Assembly: GCF_900070355.1 (NCBI RefSeq)
Contig: NZ_LN849456.1
Location: forward strand, 1,798,001 to 1,862,000
DNA from: Devriesea agamarum
Lineage (GTDB): Bacteria; Actinomycetota; Actinomycetes; Actinomycetales; Dermabacteraceae
Length of the DNA: 64,000 nucleotides
Reading direction: 5' to 3'
Positions 36,039 to 44,452 of the stretch are shown here, in pieces. A program made the position numbers and the translations under genes. The notes under the pieces were generated by a model. It saw only the letters and a program-made list of their open reading frames with translations. It made no database searches and was not told the DNA's origin. The stretch's first letter is position 1, and each line of letters starts with the position of its first letter.

Positions 36039-37697
36039 ATGGAGACCTTCACTCCCGTTCCCGCGCCTGTCGCCGGGAGCATCACCCTGTCCGCATTAGT
36101 CGCCCTCATTCCTCTTGTTCTATTTTTCGTTTTACTGGCCGGACTAAAGCTTCGCTCCCACTGGGCGGGTCTAATTTCCCTCGCCGCCGCGATCGTCATC
36201 GCCGTGATCGGATTCGGCATGCCGACGGGCTTGGCTGCCCTGTCCGCAACCCAGGGAGCCGTTTTCGGCGCTTTCCCGATCTTCTGGATTGTGCTGATGG
36301 CTGTGTGGCTTTACCAGGTCACGGTCATCTCGTCACGGTTTGAGGACATGCGGCGCATCTTCGACCGCATCGGCGGCGGCGATATCCGCATTCAAGCCAT
36401 CTTGATCGCATTCTGCTTCGGCGGCCTAATGGAAGCACTCGCCGGCTTCGGCGCTCCCGTGGCCATCACCGCCACCATGCTGATCTCGCTCGGTATTAAG
36501 CCTCTCAAAGCGGCGGCCACCGTGCTGGTTGCCAACACCGCACCAGTAGCGTTCGGCGCCATGGCCATCCCGATCACCACAGCGGGCCGTCTCACCGACA
36601 CCGACCCGCACCACATCGCCGCCATCGCCGGACACCAGACTCCGATTCTCGCCGCCTTCGTGCCGCTGATTTTGCTGCTGATCCTGGATGGCTGGAAGGG
36701 CGTTCGGGACGCGTGGATGCCCGCCCTCATCGTGGGCGTCACCTTCTCCATCGCACAGTGGTGGTGCGCCACCTTCTTCGTGTACGAGCTGACCGACATC
36801 GTATCCTCGCTCGTGGGTCTGCTGGCCGCCATCGTCTTTCTGCGGCTCGTACCCCCGCGCAATGCGGACGAGAGCAATAAGCGCCTCGGTATCAAGGCCC
36901 CGGAACGCACCGAGGTGCTCACCGGTTCCCGCGTGTGGTACGCACTGCTGCCTTACCTGCTGGTCATCGTGATCTTCGGTATCGCCAAGCTGGTGCCTGC
37001 GGTCTCGTCCTTCCTGTCGGGAACCGACCTGAAGATTCCGTGGCCCGGACTGCACGGGCACCTGGTGGATGCGAAGGGTGCCGTGTCATCGTCCACCTTC
37101 TACTCCTTCCAGTGGCTCTCCAGCCCCGGCACTCTGCTGCTGATCACCGGTTTGATCGTCGCCGTCATCTACTCATGGCGGACCGAAAATGGTCGGTACC
37201 CGATGACCGTGGGCGCTGGTATCCGCGAACTCGGGCGCACCTTTGTCAATATGCGGTGGACGCTTCTGACCATCATGTCCGTGCTGGCTCTCGCTTACGT
37301 CATGAACTTCTCCGGTCAGACCGTCACCATCGGCCTCTGGCTCGCCGCAACCGGCGCCCTGTTCCCCTTCCTGTCGCCGATTCTCGGCTGGGTCGGGGTT
37401 GCGGTGACCGGATCAGATACCTCGGCCAATGCCCTGTTTGCCAAGCTTCAGCAGACCGCTGGGCAGCAGATCGGGGTCGATCCGTCGCTTCTGGTGGCGG
37501 CAAATACAACCGGTGGCGTGGTTGGCAAGATGATCTCCCCGCAAAACCTCGCGATTGCCGCCGCATCCGCAAATCTCGACGGCCAGGAAGCCACCATCTT
37601 CCGCACCGTGATCTGGTGGTCGCTGGGCATGCTCGCGGTTCTCTGCGTGATGATCTTCCTGCAGTCCACATCCGTGCTCGGCTGGATGCTGCCGTAA
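36039..37697 (+). CDS. lctP: L-lactate permease
   Basis: 552 residues from ATG 36039 (CTCAGGAGTCC upstream); the frame is open from 35889 but without conservation. Twelve or more membrane segments. LctP features: FPIFWIVLMAVWLYQVTV, GFGAPVAITATML, ANTAPVAFGAMAIPI, and the C-terminal GSDTSANALFAKLQ, TTGGVVGKMISPQNLAIAAA. It takes up lactate with protons. A strong terminator follows. No lactate dehydrogenase genes are next to it. Confidence 0.95.
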   Translation: METFTPVPAPVAGSITLSALVALIPLVLFFVLLAGLKLRSHWAGLISLAAAIVIAVIGFGMPTGLAALSATQGAVFGAFPIFWIVLMAVWLYQVTVISSRFEDMRRIFDRIGGGDIRIQAILIAFCFGGLMEALAGFGAPVAITATMLISLGIKPLKAAATVLVANTAPVAFGAMAIPITTAGRLTDTDPHHIAAIAGHQTPILAAFVPLILLLILDGWKGVRDAWMPALIVGVTFSIAQWWCATFFVYELTDIVSSLVGLLAAIVFLRLVPPRNADESNKRLGIKAPERTEVLTGSRVWYALLPYLLVIVIFGIAKLVPAVSSFLSGTDLKIPWPGLHGHLVDAKGAVSSSTFYSFQWLSSPGTLLLITGLIVAVIYSWRTENGRYPMTVGAGIRELGRTFVNMRWTLLTIMSVLALAYVMNFSGQTVTIGLWLAATGALFPFLSPILGWVGVAVTGSDTSANALFAKLQQTAGQQIGVDPSLLVAANTTGGVVGKMISPQNLAIAAASANLDGQEATIFRTVIWWSLGMLAVLCVMIFLQSTSVLGWMLP

Positions 37698-37735
37698 AGC
37701 ACTCCTGACACCATCGTGCACCGCATGCACGATCT

Positions 37736-37771
37736 GAGGGGGCTAGCCGAATCAGGCTGGCCCCCTCTTTT
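37736..37771 (+). terminator. Rho-independent terminator of lctP
   Basis: GAGGGGGCTAGCC (37736-37748), 6 nt loop, GGCTGGCCCCCTC (37755-37767), then TTTTA. 12 of 13 pairs are Watson-Crick, one is G-T type. It sits 38 bp after the lctP stop. Confidence 0.9.
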
Positions 37772-37848
37772 ATCCACGGACGGGATATTCATCTCCCACC
37801 GCGAATCTGTCCTTCTCTCACCCCTCGCCACTGCGATGGGTCAGCTAC

Positions 37849-38778
37849 TCAGCCGGTCCGCCGGAAGATCAAGGCGTCCGTTCGGTAGGGCAAACCCACG
37901 ACAGCTCCCCGGGCATATCCGAGGTGCTCATGCAGGTACCAGTCCAGATTGGAAAACACTCGTTCTCGCTGGTGGTCCGACGCGGTAATGACGTACGACC
38001 TGGTTCGGGCCAAATTGATGAGGTCTGCCGTTGAAAGCGGATCCTCCCAACGCACTGCCTGGCGATGCACCAGCTCAAAACCGGGCACGCGCGGGAGGAA
38101 GTCTTCACGCTGCACGTCACCTGCATGCATAATCCGTGAATACCGATGCACCCAGGGCACAGTCACATCCAAGGTGTTCCACACCAGCGCGAGTCTGCCG
38201 TCCGGGGCTAGAACACGGTCTATTTCGCGAGCCGCAGCGTCAGCATCAAACCAGTGCCAGGCCTGAGCCACGGTGACAAGGTCGTACACCTGAGTCGCGG
38301 CGTAGGTTGCTTCGGCAGACGCGACACGGCATCTCACCCGGCCTGTGAGAGTCTCCGGGGATGCCTGATCAGCACGGCGTATCAGGTGCTCGAGCATGTG
38401 AGCGCTCAGGTCGAGGGCGAGGACATCGCAGCCCCGCTCGGCTAAACGCAGGGCGAGTTTGCCCGTGCCTGCCCCCAGATCGAGCACCTGCGGGGATTGC
38501 GGCGGATGCTGCCGATCCGGTCGGTACCGGGTGGGAATCGCATCCATCAAGAAGTCGATAGCTTTGGCAGGATAGGTGGGCCGCAGCTGGTCGTACTCTT
38601 CCCCCTGGGCCTGAAATGCTGCTGCCAACTGATCGCGTCGCTTGCGGCTGCCGAACGCTGGGTTGTCACGCCGCGATATCGACGGGGTGGCGCGCTGCGG
38701 TATCGGCGGGTTATCGCGCCGCGGTATCGATGGGTTGTCACGCCGCGATCTTGACGAGGTGGCGTTACGGCCGGTCAT
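37849..38778 (-). CDS. Class I SAM-dependent methyltransferase with repeat N-terminus
   Basis: 309 residues from ATG 38778, which overlaps the upstream gene's stop by ATGA; a second ATG at 38790 is in frame. Motif I is VLDLGAGTGKLALRLAERG, motif post-I VLALDLSAHML, then DLVTVAQAWHWFDADAAAREIDRVLAPDGRLALVWN, typical of small-molecule methyltransferases. The first about 45 residues are an 8-residue repeat (RRDNPSIP, RRDNPPIP, QRATPSIS, RRDNPAF) encoded by 24 bp tandem DNA repeats, probably disordered and not part of the fold. Substrate unknown. Confidence 0.88.
   Translation of the reverse strand: MTGRNATSSRSRRDNPSIPRRDNPPIPQRATPSISRRDNPAFGSRKRRDQLAAAFQAQGEEYDQLRPTYPAKAIDFLMDAIPTRYRPDRQHPPQSPQVLDLGAGTGKLALRLAERGCDVLALDLSAHMLEHLIRRADQASPETLTGRVRCRVASAEATYAATQVYDLVTVAQAWHWFDADAAAREIDRVLAPDGRLALVWNTLDVTVPWVHRYSRIMHAGDVQREDFLPRVPGFELVHRQAVRWEDPLSTADLINLARTRSYVITASDHQRERVFSNLDWYLHEHLGYARGAVVGLPYRTDALIFRRTG
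38660..38755. repeat. 24 bp in-frame tandem repeat, four units
   Basis: Units GGGTTGTCACGCCGCGATAT plus 4 nt at 38660-38683, 38684-38707, 38708-38731 and 38732-38755, with a fifth partial unit to 38764. They encode the N-terminal octapeptide repeats of the methyltransferase. Confidence 0.9.
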
Positions 38779-39290
38779 TGAGCCATCCATATGAAAAACA
38801 GCCCCATGGACACCACCCAGGTCCCGAAGGCGAGCAGTGCCATCGATAGCTCAATGACTATGCCTACTCCGATGGCTTTGATGGCGACCCAACTGGAGTT
38901 CACGGATGGACCTAGTTCCCGCAGGCGCAGCAGTTCACATGCGAACAACCCGAGGACGAATCCGATGAATAGGCCGAGAACTGGAATGGCGAATGCCCCG
39001 ATAATCGCCGCGATCACCCCGACGAGGATCGACCTGTTGGGCACTTTTTGAGCTTTGAGTCGTTTACCCGTGAGCACGTAACTGGCGCTCATCCCGGTTG
39101 CTAGCAGCACTGCCCCGATGGCGAACGTCACCCATCCGTGCCACCCCCCGATCACCAGGGCCCAGATCAACAGGCCGATCAATGCCGTGATGGAGCCGGG
39201 AAGCACGGGTAGAACGATGCCAAGAAGACCGATAATCATAAGAATCCCGGCAATCACGGTGACGACGATCTGAAGGGTCAGGGTATCCAC
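38775..39290 (-). CDS. DUF456 family membrane protein
   Basis: 171 residues with five hydrophobic segments. Typical DUF456 features: GLLGIVLPVLPGSITALIGL, AVLLATGMSASYVLTGKRLK, and GVIAAIIGAFAIPVLGLFIG. The family function is unknown. ATG 39290 follows GATAC..TTCCGTGG with a weak ribosome binding site. It overlaps the methyltransferase start by 4 bp and is probably translationally coupled to it. Confidence 0.9.
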   Translation of the reverse strand: MDTLTLQIVVTVIAGILMIIGLLGIVLPVLPGSITALIGLLIWALVIGGWHGWVTFAIGAVLLATGMSASYVLTGKRLKAQKVPNRSILVGVIAAIIGAFAIPVLGLFIGFVLGLFACELLRLRELGPSVNSSWVAIKAIGVGIVIELSMALLAFGTWVVSMGLFFIWMAQ

Positions 39291-39381
39291 GGAAGGATCC
39301 TACGGGCCTCGATGCGCAGCAAGGGTCTCATGTGGCTGCCCCGGCCTTCACGCGAGGGCAGCGGTGACGGACACATGTGTA

Positions 39382-42300
39382 TCAGGCGAACACGGTCAGG
39401 GTGGAGTGGCCGGACGGGGTGCGCTCAACGTGCACTCGCTCGGCGATTCGCTGTTTGAGTTCGGGGATGTGGGAGACGATGCCGACCGCACGACCGGCAT
39501 CGGCTAGACGGGTGATTTCTTGGATCACCGTCTCCAAGGTGTCGGCATCAAGACTTCCGAATCCTTCGTCGATAAACAGTGTTTGCAGTTCCACACCTCC
39601 GGCTTCGGCGGTGACGATATCGGCCAGTCCGAGGGCGAGGCATAGCGACACGATGAAGGTTTCACCGCCGGACAGGGTTTCGGGGACGCGCACTGTGTCT
39701 GTGCGGTGGTCGATGATTTTCAGGTCCAGGCCGGTGTGGGAACGTCTGCGGGATCCGTCATCTCGCACCAGTTCAAGCAGGGACGAGCTCATCACGCTCA
39801 GGCGCGCATTAGCGGCTCCGACGACGTCATCAAACCTCCTCATCAGCACGTATGTGGATAGCCGGATCCGGTCGGCATCCGAGGAGTTCCCCGTCACCAG
39901 ATCAGCGACCTGCAAAATCACGCCGGCGCATGAGCGCATCGCAATGGTTTCGGTGAGCACGCGAAGAACCGCTTCGCGCGCTCGGCGCACAGCCATCAGG
40001 GTGGCTTGAGCCTGCCCAGCCGCACGGTCAGCTGCGGTTAAGGCCTCCTGTGCACTGTGGCATGCGGCCTCAGCCCGCTCACGCTGCTGGTTGAGCACAC
40101 GCAAGTTTTCTGCGCTCGCGTCGGCCTGGCGGACAGCTTCATCTTCCATCCCCACAACTAGGCGCTGGCATGCGGTGTCATGCTCGTGAACGCGACGTTC
40201 TTCGGCTTCGCGAACCTCCGGCTCCATAAGCGCTGCCGTGATCGCGTCATCGTCGGTAAAGCCGCTGCCATCGCGAGCGAGGCAATGTTCCTGCCGGGTT
40301 TGGACTGCGCGCTCCACAGCTTGTTGGGCGGTGCGCAGCAGGTCAGCGATGGAGCGCGCAGCCGCTGCGATCTGTTCATAGAACGCCCGTTTATCGGCCA
40401 CCCGCTGGTAGCCGTCGCAGGCGCGGTGAATGGTTTCCGCATCCCGAGTGAACTGAGCCATCGCCTCCGTGCGGCGGGTGCGCAACTGCTCTGCTCGCTC
40501 GCGCACAGTGGCAGCCTCGGCTTCTAAGGTGGCAGTGTCGCGGTCGAACGCAGCTACCTGTGTGGTGAGTTTTTCAACCGCACGGGCTGCTTTCTGCGCC
40601 TTGGCGTGGAGCATTTTCGACTCCTGGTGCGCAGCGTCGGCGACTTCACCGCTCATCCCGCCAGCTGCTTCACTGGCCTGCGTATACATCGCGTGCAGGC
40701 GTTCGCAATCAGCGCGCGCCGACTGCACCTGATCGTCGATGTGGCGGCGCTTTTGTTCAGCCGCTTCAACATCGTCAAGCTGAACAGCATCCGGTGCGGG
40801 ATGCGCAGGGGCGGGGTGCTCCTGACTGCCGCACACGGGGCAGGGCTGATCGGGAGTGAGGGTGAGGGCTAACTGGGCTGCGATGCCAGCCAGGTGCCGC
40901 CTGCGTAGATCGTGTTCGCTCGCAAGTGCTTTGTCTGCACGCCGTAGCCGACCCGCTAGGAGCTTGCGCGCCGCGCGGAGGTCTTCCTCAAGTGCTGCGG
41001 CCTGACGCGCTTGATGGGCCCTATGGTGGGCTGCCTCCATCGCGGCGCGGAGGTCTGGTAGACCCTGCGCATTGTCCTGGGCGTGTTCGAGTGTGCGCAT
41101 GAGCTTTGTGCGCACTAGGGGGCGAGCGGCTAACCGTTCGGTAACGTCGGTGTGCGTGGCTTCGGTGGTGGTGAGTTCCGCAGTGACCGCGGCGATGGCT
41201 CGTTCTCGCGCGGGCAGAGCACTTTCGAGTTCTACCAGGGTCCGCAGTTCACCGGCTTGTTCGGAGGCTTTGGCTGCGCAGTCTGCCAGGGTTCCAAGCA
41301 CCAGGTCACAGTGCTCGGGCTGTTCACTCAGCATCCGAATCGCTGTGCGTGGTCCCTCTGTCATGAGGGGGCCGTTTCGCCCCCAGGTATCGGGCAGCTG
41401 GGCCATCAGATCGTCCGGAGCCTCGTCTAACGCCGTGCTGACTGCATTCCAAGCACGTGCCGCTGTGTGGTCAGCTTGGTTCGCACTTTTGAGGCTGCGG
41501 GCAAGGGGCTGCGCCCGAGTGTCGTCTGCCAATCGAGCACAGCGAGCTAAATGGTCATCGCGGGCTTGTTCGATCTGCTGCGCAAGCCGATCCAGGTCAC
41601 GGCGTCGCTGCGCGGCTTGCCATGTCCCGCCTACGGCTTCACGGTTCTCACTGGCCCGAGCCAGTTCTTGGCGAGCGCGTTCGGCCTGCGCTTTTGCTAC
41701 GTCCCGCCGGGTTTCAGCGGCACCCACCACCTCGTCGAGCTGAGTGGTCTGGAGGTCGGCGCCGACCGAGCCGGGAGGTTGCGGTTGCGAGCCTAGGGGT
41801 TGGGATTGCAATCCGGGAGATTGGGGTTGTGACCCTGCGGTGGCCGGGTGTATTGCGCTTTGGTCTTTCACCTGCTCTGCGAGGTGTTCCGCGGCGTCGT
41901 CGCTGAGCTCGGCGGCCTCAGCAAATCGGGCGATCACCGCTCCCAGTTTGGCCTCGGCCTCTTGCATGTCGCGCCGGGCTTGGCGTCGGCGTTCTTCGAG
42001 GTCTTGTTCAATTCGCTCATAGATTTCGGTGCCGAAGACGCGCTGGAGCACGGCTTGCCGCTGGGCGGTTCCAGCTCGCAGAAATCGCGCGAATTCCCCT
42101 TGGGGAAGGACCACCGTCTGGGTAAATTGCTCTCGGGTCAGACCGATGATGCGCTGCATTTCCAGGCCGATTTCATCCATCCGTATGGATATCGGTTCCA
42201 GCCCTGCGCCAGCGCCTGCGGTATCAGCGATCACGACGGGCAGTAGCTCGGGTGAGGTCAGGCGCCACAGCATCGCACGCGCCTGCTGTTTGGTTGTCCC

Positions 42301-42618
42301 GCCTCCGCGTTTTTTTGGTCGTTCGTATTCGGGATAGCGCCGGATGCGGTAGATACCCGCCCCGGTTTCGAGCACCAGGTCGACCCAGCTGGGTTCGATG
42401 GGATCAACGAATTGAGACCGTATGCGCTGGGGGCTGGCTCCTGCGCCTGCGACTTGCCCGAAAAGCGCATAGGTAATGGCGTCGATCAGCGTCGATTTTC
42501 CGGACCCGGTGGGGCCGTCGAGCAGAAATAGACCCGATGCGGACAGGGACACCAAGTCGATCCGGTGCTCACCGGCAAAAGGGCCAATGCCGCGCAGAGA
42601 AAGATGCAGAAGTTTCAT
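39382..42618 (-). CDS. sbcC: DNA repair nuclease subunit SbcC (Rad50-like)
   Basis: 1078 residues from ATG 42618 (MKLLHLSLRGIGPFAGEHRI). Walker A GPTGSGKSTLIDAI, long coiled-coil arms, the zinc hook CPVCGSQEHP in the middle, and the C-terminal signature LSGGETFIVSLCLALGLAD with Walker B LFIDEGFGSLDADTLE. With SbcD it opens hairpins and processes DNA ends. An extra 7-residue repeat (GSQPQSP, GLQSQPL, GSQPQPP) interrupts the N-terminal coiled coil near residue 285; it is encoded by 21 bp tandem repeats. Confidence 0.96.
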   Translation of the reverse strand: MKLLHLSLRGIGPFAGEHRIDLVSLSASGLFLLDGPTGSGKSTLIDAITYALFGQVAGAGASPQRIRSQFVDPIEPSWVDLVLETGAGIYRIRRYPEYERPKKRGGGTTKQQARAMLWRLTSPELLPVVIADTAGAGAGLEPISIRMDEIGLEMQRIIGLTREQFTQTVVLPQGEFARFLRAGTAQRQAVLQRVFGTEIYERIEQDLEERRRQARRDMQEAEAKLGAVIARFAEAAELSDDAAEHLAEQVKDQSAIHPATAGSQPQSPGLQSQPLGSQPQPPGSVGADLQTTQLDEVVGAAETRRDVAKAQAERARQELARASENREAVGGTWQAAQRRRDLDRLAQQIEQARDDHLARCARLADDTRAQPLARSLKSANQADHTAARAWNAVSTALDEAPDDLMAQLPDTWGRNGPLMTEGPRTAIRMLSEQPEHCDLVLGTLADCAAKASEQAGELRTLVELESALPARERAIAAVTAELTTTEATHTDVTERLAARPLVRTKLMRTLEHAQDNAQGLPDLRAAMEAAHHRAHQARQAAALEEDLRAARKLLAGRLRRADKALASEHDLRRRHLAGIAAQLALTLTPDQPCPVCGSQEHPAPAHPAPDAVQLDDVEAAEQKRRHIDDQVQSARADCERLHAMYTQASEAAGGMSGEVADAAHQESKMLHAKAQKAARAVEKLTTQVAAFDRDTATLEAEAATVRERAEQLRTRRTEAMAQFTRDAETIHRACDGYQRVADKRAFYEQIAAAARSIADLLRTAQQAVERAVQTRQEHCLARDGSGFTDDDAITAALMEPEVREAEERRVHEHDTACQRLVVGMEDEAVRQADASAENLRVLNQQRERAEAACHSAQEALTAADRAAGQAQATLMAVRRAREAVLRVLTETIAMRSCAGVILQVADLVTGNSSDADRIRLSTYVLMRRFDDVVGAANARLSVMSSSLLELVRDDGSRRRSHTGLDLKIIDHRTDTVRVPETLSGGETFIVSLCLALGLADIVTAEAGGVELQTLFIDEGFGSLDADTLETVIQEITRLADAGRAVGIVSHIPELKQRIAERVHVERTPSGHSTLTVFA
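41773..41835. repeat. 21 bp in-frame tandem repeat inside sbcC
   Basis: Three units at 41773-41793, 41794-41814 and 41815-41835 (the second begins TAGGGGTTGGGATTGC). On the coding strand they give the Gln/Pro-rich heptapeptides in the SbcC coiled coil. Confidence 0.8.
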
Positions 42619-42756
42619 TGGGCACCCCCGCAGTCGAGATGCCCGGGGCCTGGGAACCAGCGACGAATCCCAATCGCAGGCCACCGGGAGAATTTCGGCG
42701 TTGAGTGAGAAAGGGGAAAGCCCCGCGCGCTAAGGGCGCGGCCTCGTGTGGGGTGG

Positions 42757-43956
42757 CTATATCTCATAGGTCCGCGCCTTTCGGTACGACTCTTCCAACA
42801 CGTCGCGTTCGGCCTGGCTCGGAGCACGCCCGAGCATGTGGTCATAGAAGTCATCCATGATGGCAAGCGGACTGTGCGCAGCACTCACCACAGGGGCCAG
42901 GGTCGGCTCCGAACGACCTTCCGGACGGTATTCGCTGAGCAGGAGGTGGGGAAAGATAGCCCGCAAACTCTCCATGAGGTGGGGCGGGCGGACGGAGTCG
43001 GTGACCACAGCGTGAACCCAGTCGTCACGGTGCTCAGCAGCGCGCCTCACCAAGTCCTGAAGAGGACCGACGAGCTCGACCATGCCTCGAGGCACCGGAG
43101 TTGGGATTCTCTCTACCTCCACCGAGTCAGCCATGAGGTCCACCAGCAAGACGCATTTACGATGATTTCGCTCCGAGAAGGAAAACGGCAGCGGAGAACC
43201 CGAGTACCAAATACAAGTATCGCTGGCAGGCACACTGACCTCCTGGCAGCCGTGCAAATGGCCCAAAGCAACGTAGTCAACCCCCGCAAAGAGTTCGGCG
43301 CTAACCGTGTCAACTCCCCCGACCCGAACATCGCGTTCCGAATCGCACCCGACTCCCCCGGCGGCAAAGGTATGGGCGAGCACAACCGTCCGCAGCGCTG
43401 AACCCGAGGCCTGCTCACTGCAGGCGAGCTCACCGCAGGGCTGAGGCAGTGCGGCTGCAATGCGGGCGCGGATGCGATCCATGGCGGCAGCCGTCACCGC
43501 CGCGTGCGAGCGCGCAAGGGGTTGATCGAGGCCATCGGCCAATTGATAGCGCATGATGTCCGGTTCGAGATAGGGCACACCGTAGAACTGCACCACGCCG
43601 AAGTCATCGTAGACCTCAACCGGGTGCTCAATGGCGGCGATATCGGTCAAGAAGTGCACCCCGGCGCGCATCAGTTCCCGGCCGAAGCCGAGGCGGGCCG
43701 CCGAATCGTGGTTCCCGGGGGTGAGGATGACTGTAGCGTGCTGGGCGATTTCAGTGAGCGTGCGCGAGAGCAAGCGCACCGCGGGGACCGGAGGTATCGC
43801 ACGGTCGTAAATATCCCCGGGAATGACCACGACATCGACGTCGCGTTCTCGCACCTGGTCGATCAGGAAGCGGTGGAAGACTTCCTGATGGCCCATGAGG
43901 TCCTCCCCGTGCAGGGTTCGGCCAAGGTGCCAGTCCGAGGTGTGCAGGATTCTCAT
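42757..43956 (-). CDS. sbcD: DNA repair nuclease subunit SbcD (Mre11-like)
   Basis: 399 residues from ATG 43956 (MRILHTSDWHLGRTLHGEDL, the invariable SbcD start); the longer frame from 44034 is not conserved. Phosphoesterase motifs: HTSDWHLG, VIPGDIYDRAIPP, LTPGNHDSAARLG, VVLAHTFA and YVALGHLHG. Together with SbcC, 138 bp downstream on the same strand, it forms the SbcCD complex. The spacer between them contains a GC-rich stem (CCGCGC 42723-42728 with GCGCGG 42736-42741). Confidence 0.95.
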   Translation of the reverse strand: MRILHTSDWHLGRTLHGEDLMGHQEVFHRFLIDQVRERDVDVVVIPGDIYDRAIPPVPAVRLLSRTLTEIAQHATVILTPGNHDSAARLGFGRELMRAGVHFLTDIAAIEHPVEVYDDFGVVQFYGVPYLEPDIMRYQLADGLDQPLARSHAAVTAAAMDRIRARIAAALPQPCGELACSEQASGSALRTVVLAHTFAAGGVGCDSERDVRVGGVDTVSAELFAGVDYVALGHLHGCQEVSVPASDTCIWYSGSPLPFSFSERNHRKCVLLVDLMADSVEVERIPTPVPRGMVELVGPLQDLVRRAAEHRDDWVHAVVTDSVRPPHLMESLRAIFPHLLLSEYRPEGRSEPTLAPVVSAAHSPLAIMDDFYDHMLGRAPSQAERDVLEESYRKARTYEI

Positions 43957-44452
43957 GCCCTCGACCCTACGAGGCGGGTATGACATTCGAGCGGCGACTC
44001 GCGGTGCGCTTCTCATACCGGGTTCGATCACCACGGCACGGTGGGAACCACATCCGTCCTTATCGCACGACCGCTCCGGGAGTGGTCCTACCTATGCGAC
44101 TTTCCAGGAATCTCTAAGCGATTCTAGATATTAAGGCTTTTCCCATTCCACTATGTGCAAGAACTTCTCTTCAAGTTCCCACTATTTTCTCATTCTGATT
44201 CTCTTAACTTTACTCATCACAGCCTTCCCGGGAGCAAGGCCGGCAACTCCTAGGAACCCCGATAAGCCGGCATATGGATAGCAAGAAGACCCGAGACGAC
44301 AGCTCACCGGCATTTTCAAGGTTCTTACAGCACGCTATCAAGCTGCTTTATGTTTTCTTTCATTTTTGCTGGAAGGAGGGCTAACATACTCTTGCCTCAC
44401 CATGAGGCACCCACAACATTTACCCATCCCCTTGGCAAGGAACTAAATACCC
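43957..44452. other. Long leader region of the amtB/urease locus
   Basis: 496 bp, AT-rich, no gene. A GC-rich island at about 44225-44275 carries a self-pairing stem GCCGGC (44239-44244 with 44266-44271) around TCCTAGGA, and a compact hairpin TGCCTCA, 3 nt, TGAGGCA at about 44394-44410 just before the ribosome binding site of amtB. These look regulatory. I could not fit a known riboswitch class. Confidence 0.5.
44394..44410 (+). promoter_or_regulatory. Hairpin/palindrome upstream of amtB
   Basis: TGCCTCA, 3 nt, TGAGGCA: perfect 7 bp arms about 45 bp upstream of the amtB start, preceded by GGAAGGAGGGC. It could be an operator or an RNA hairpin in the leader. Confidence 0.5.

Noticed and set aside
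44225-44275. Known riboswitch (SAM, guanidine, cobalamin or nickel-cobalt type)
   Set aside because: Some words such as GGCAACTCC look familiar, but the conserved core of none of these classes could be completed. Kept only as an unassigned leader.
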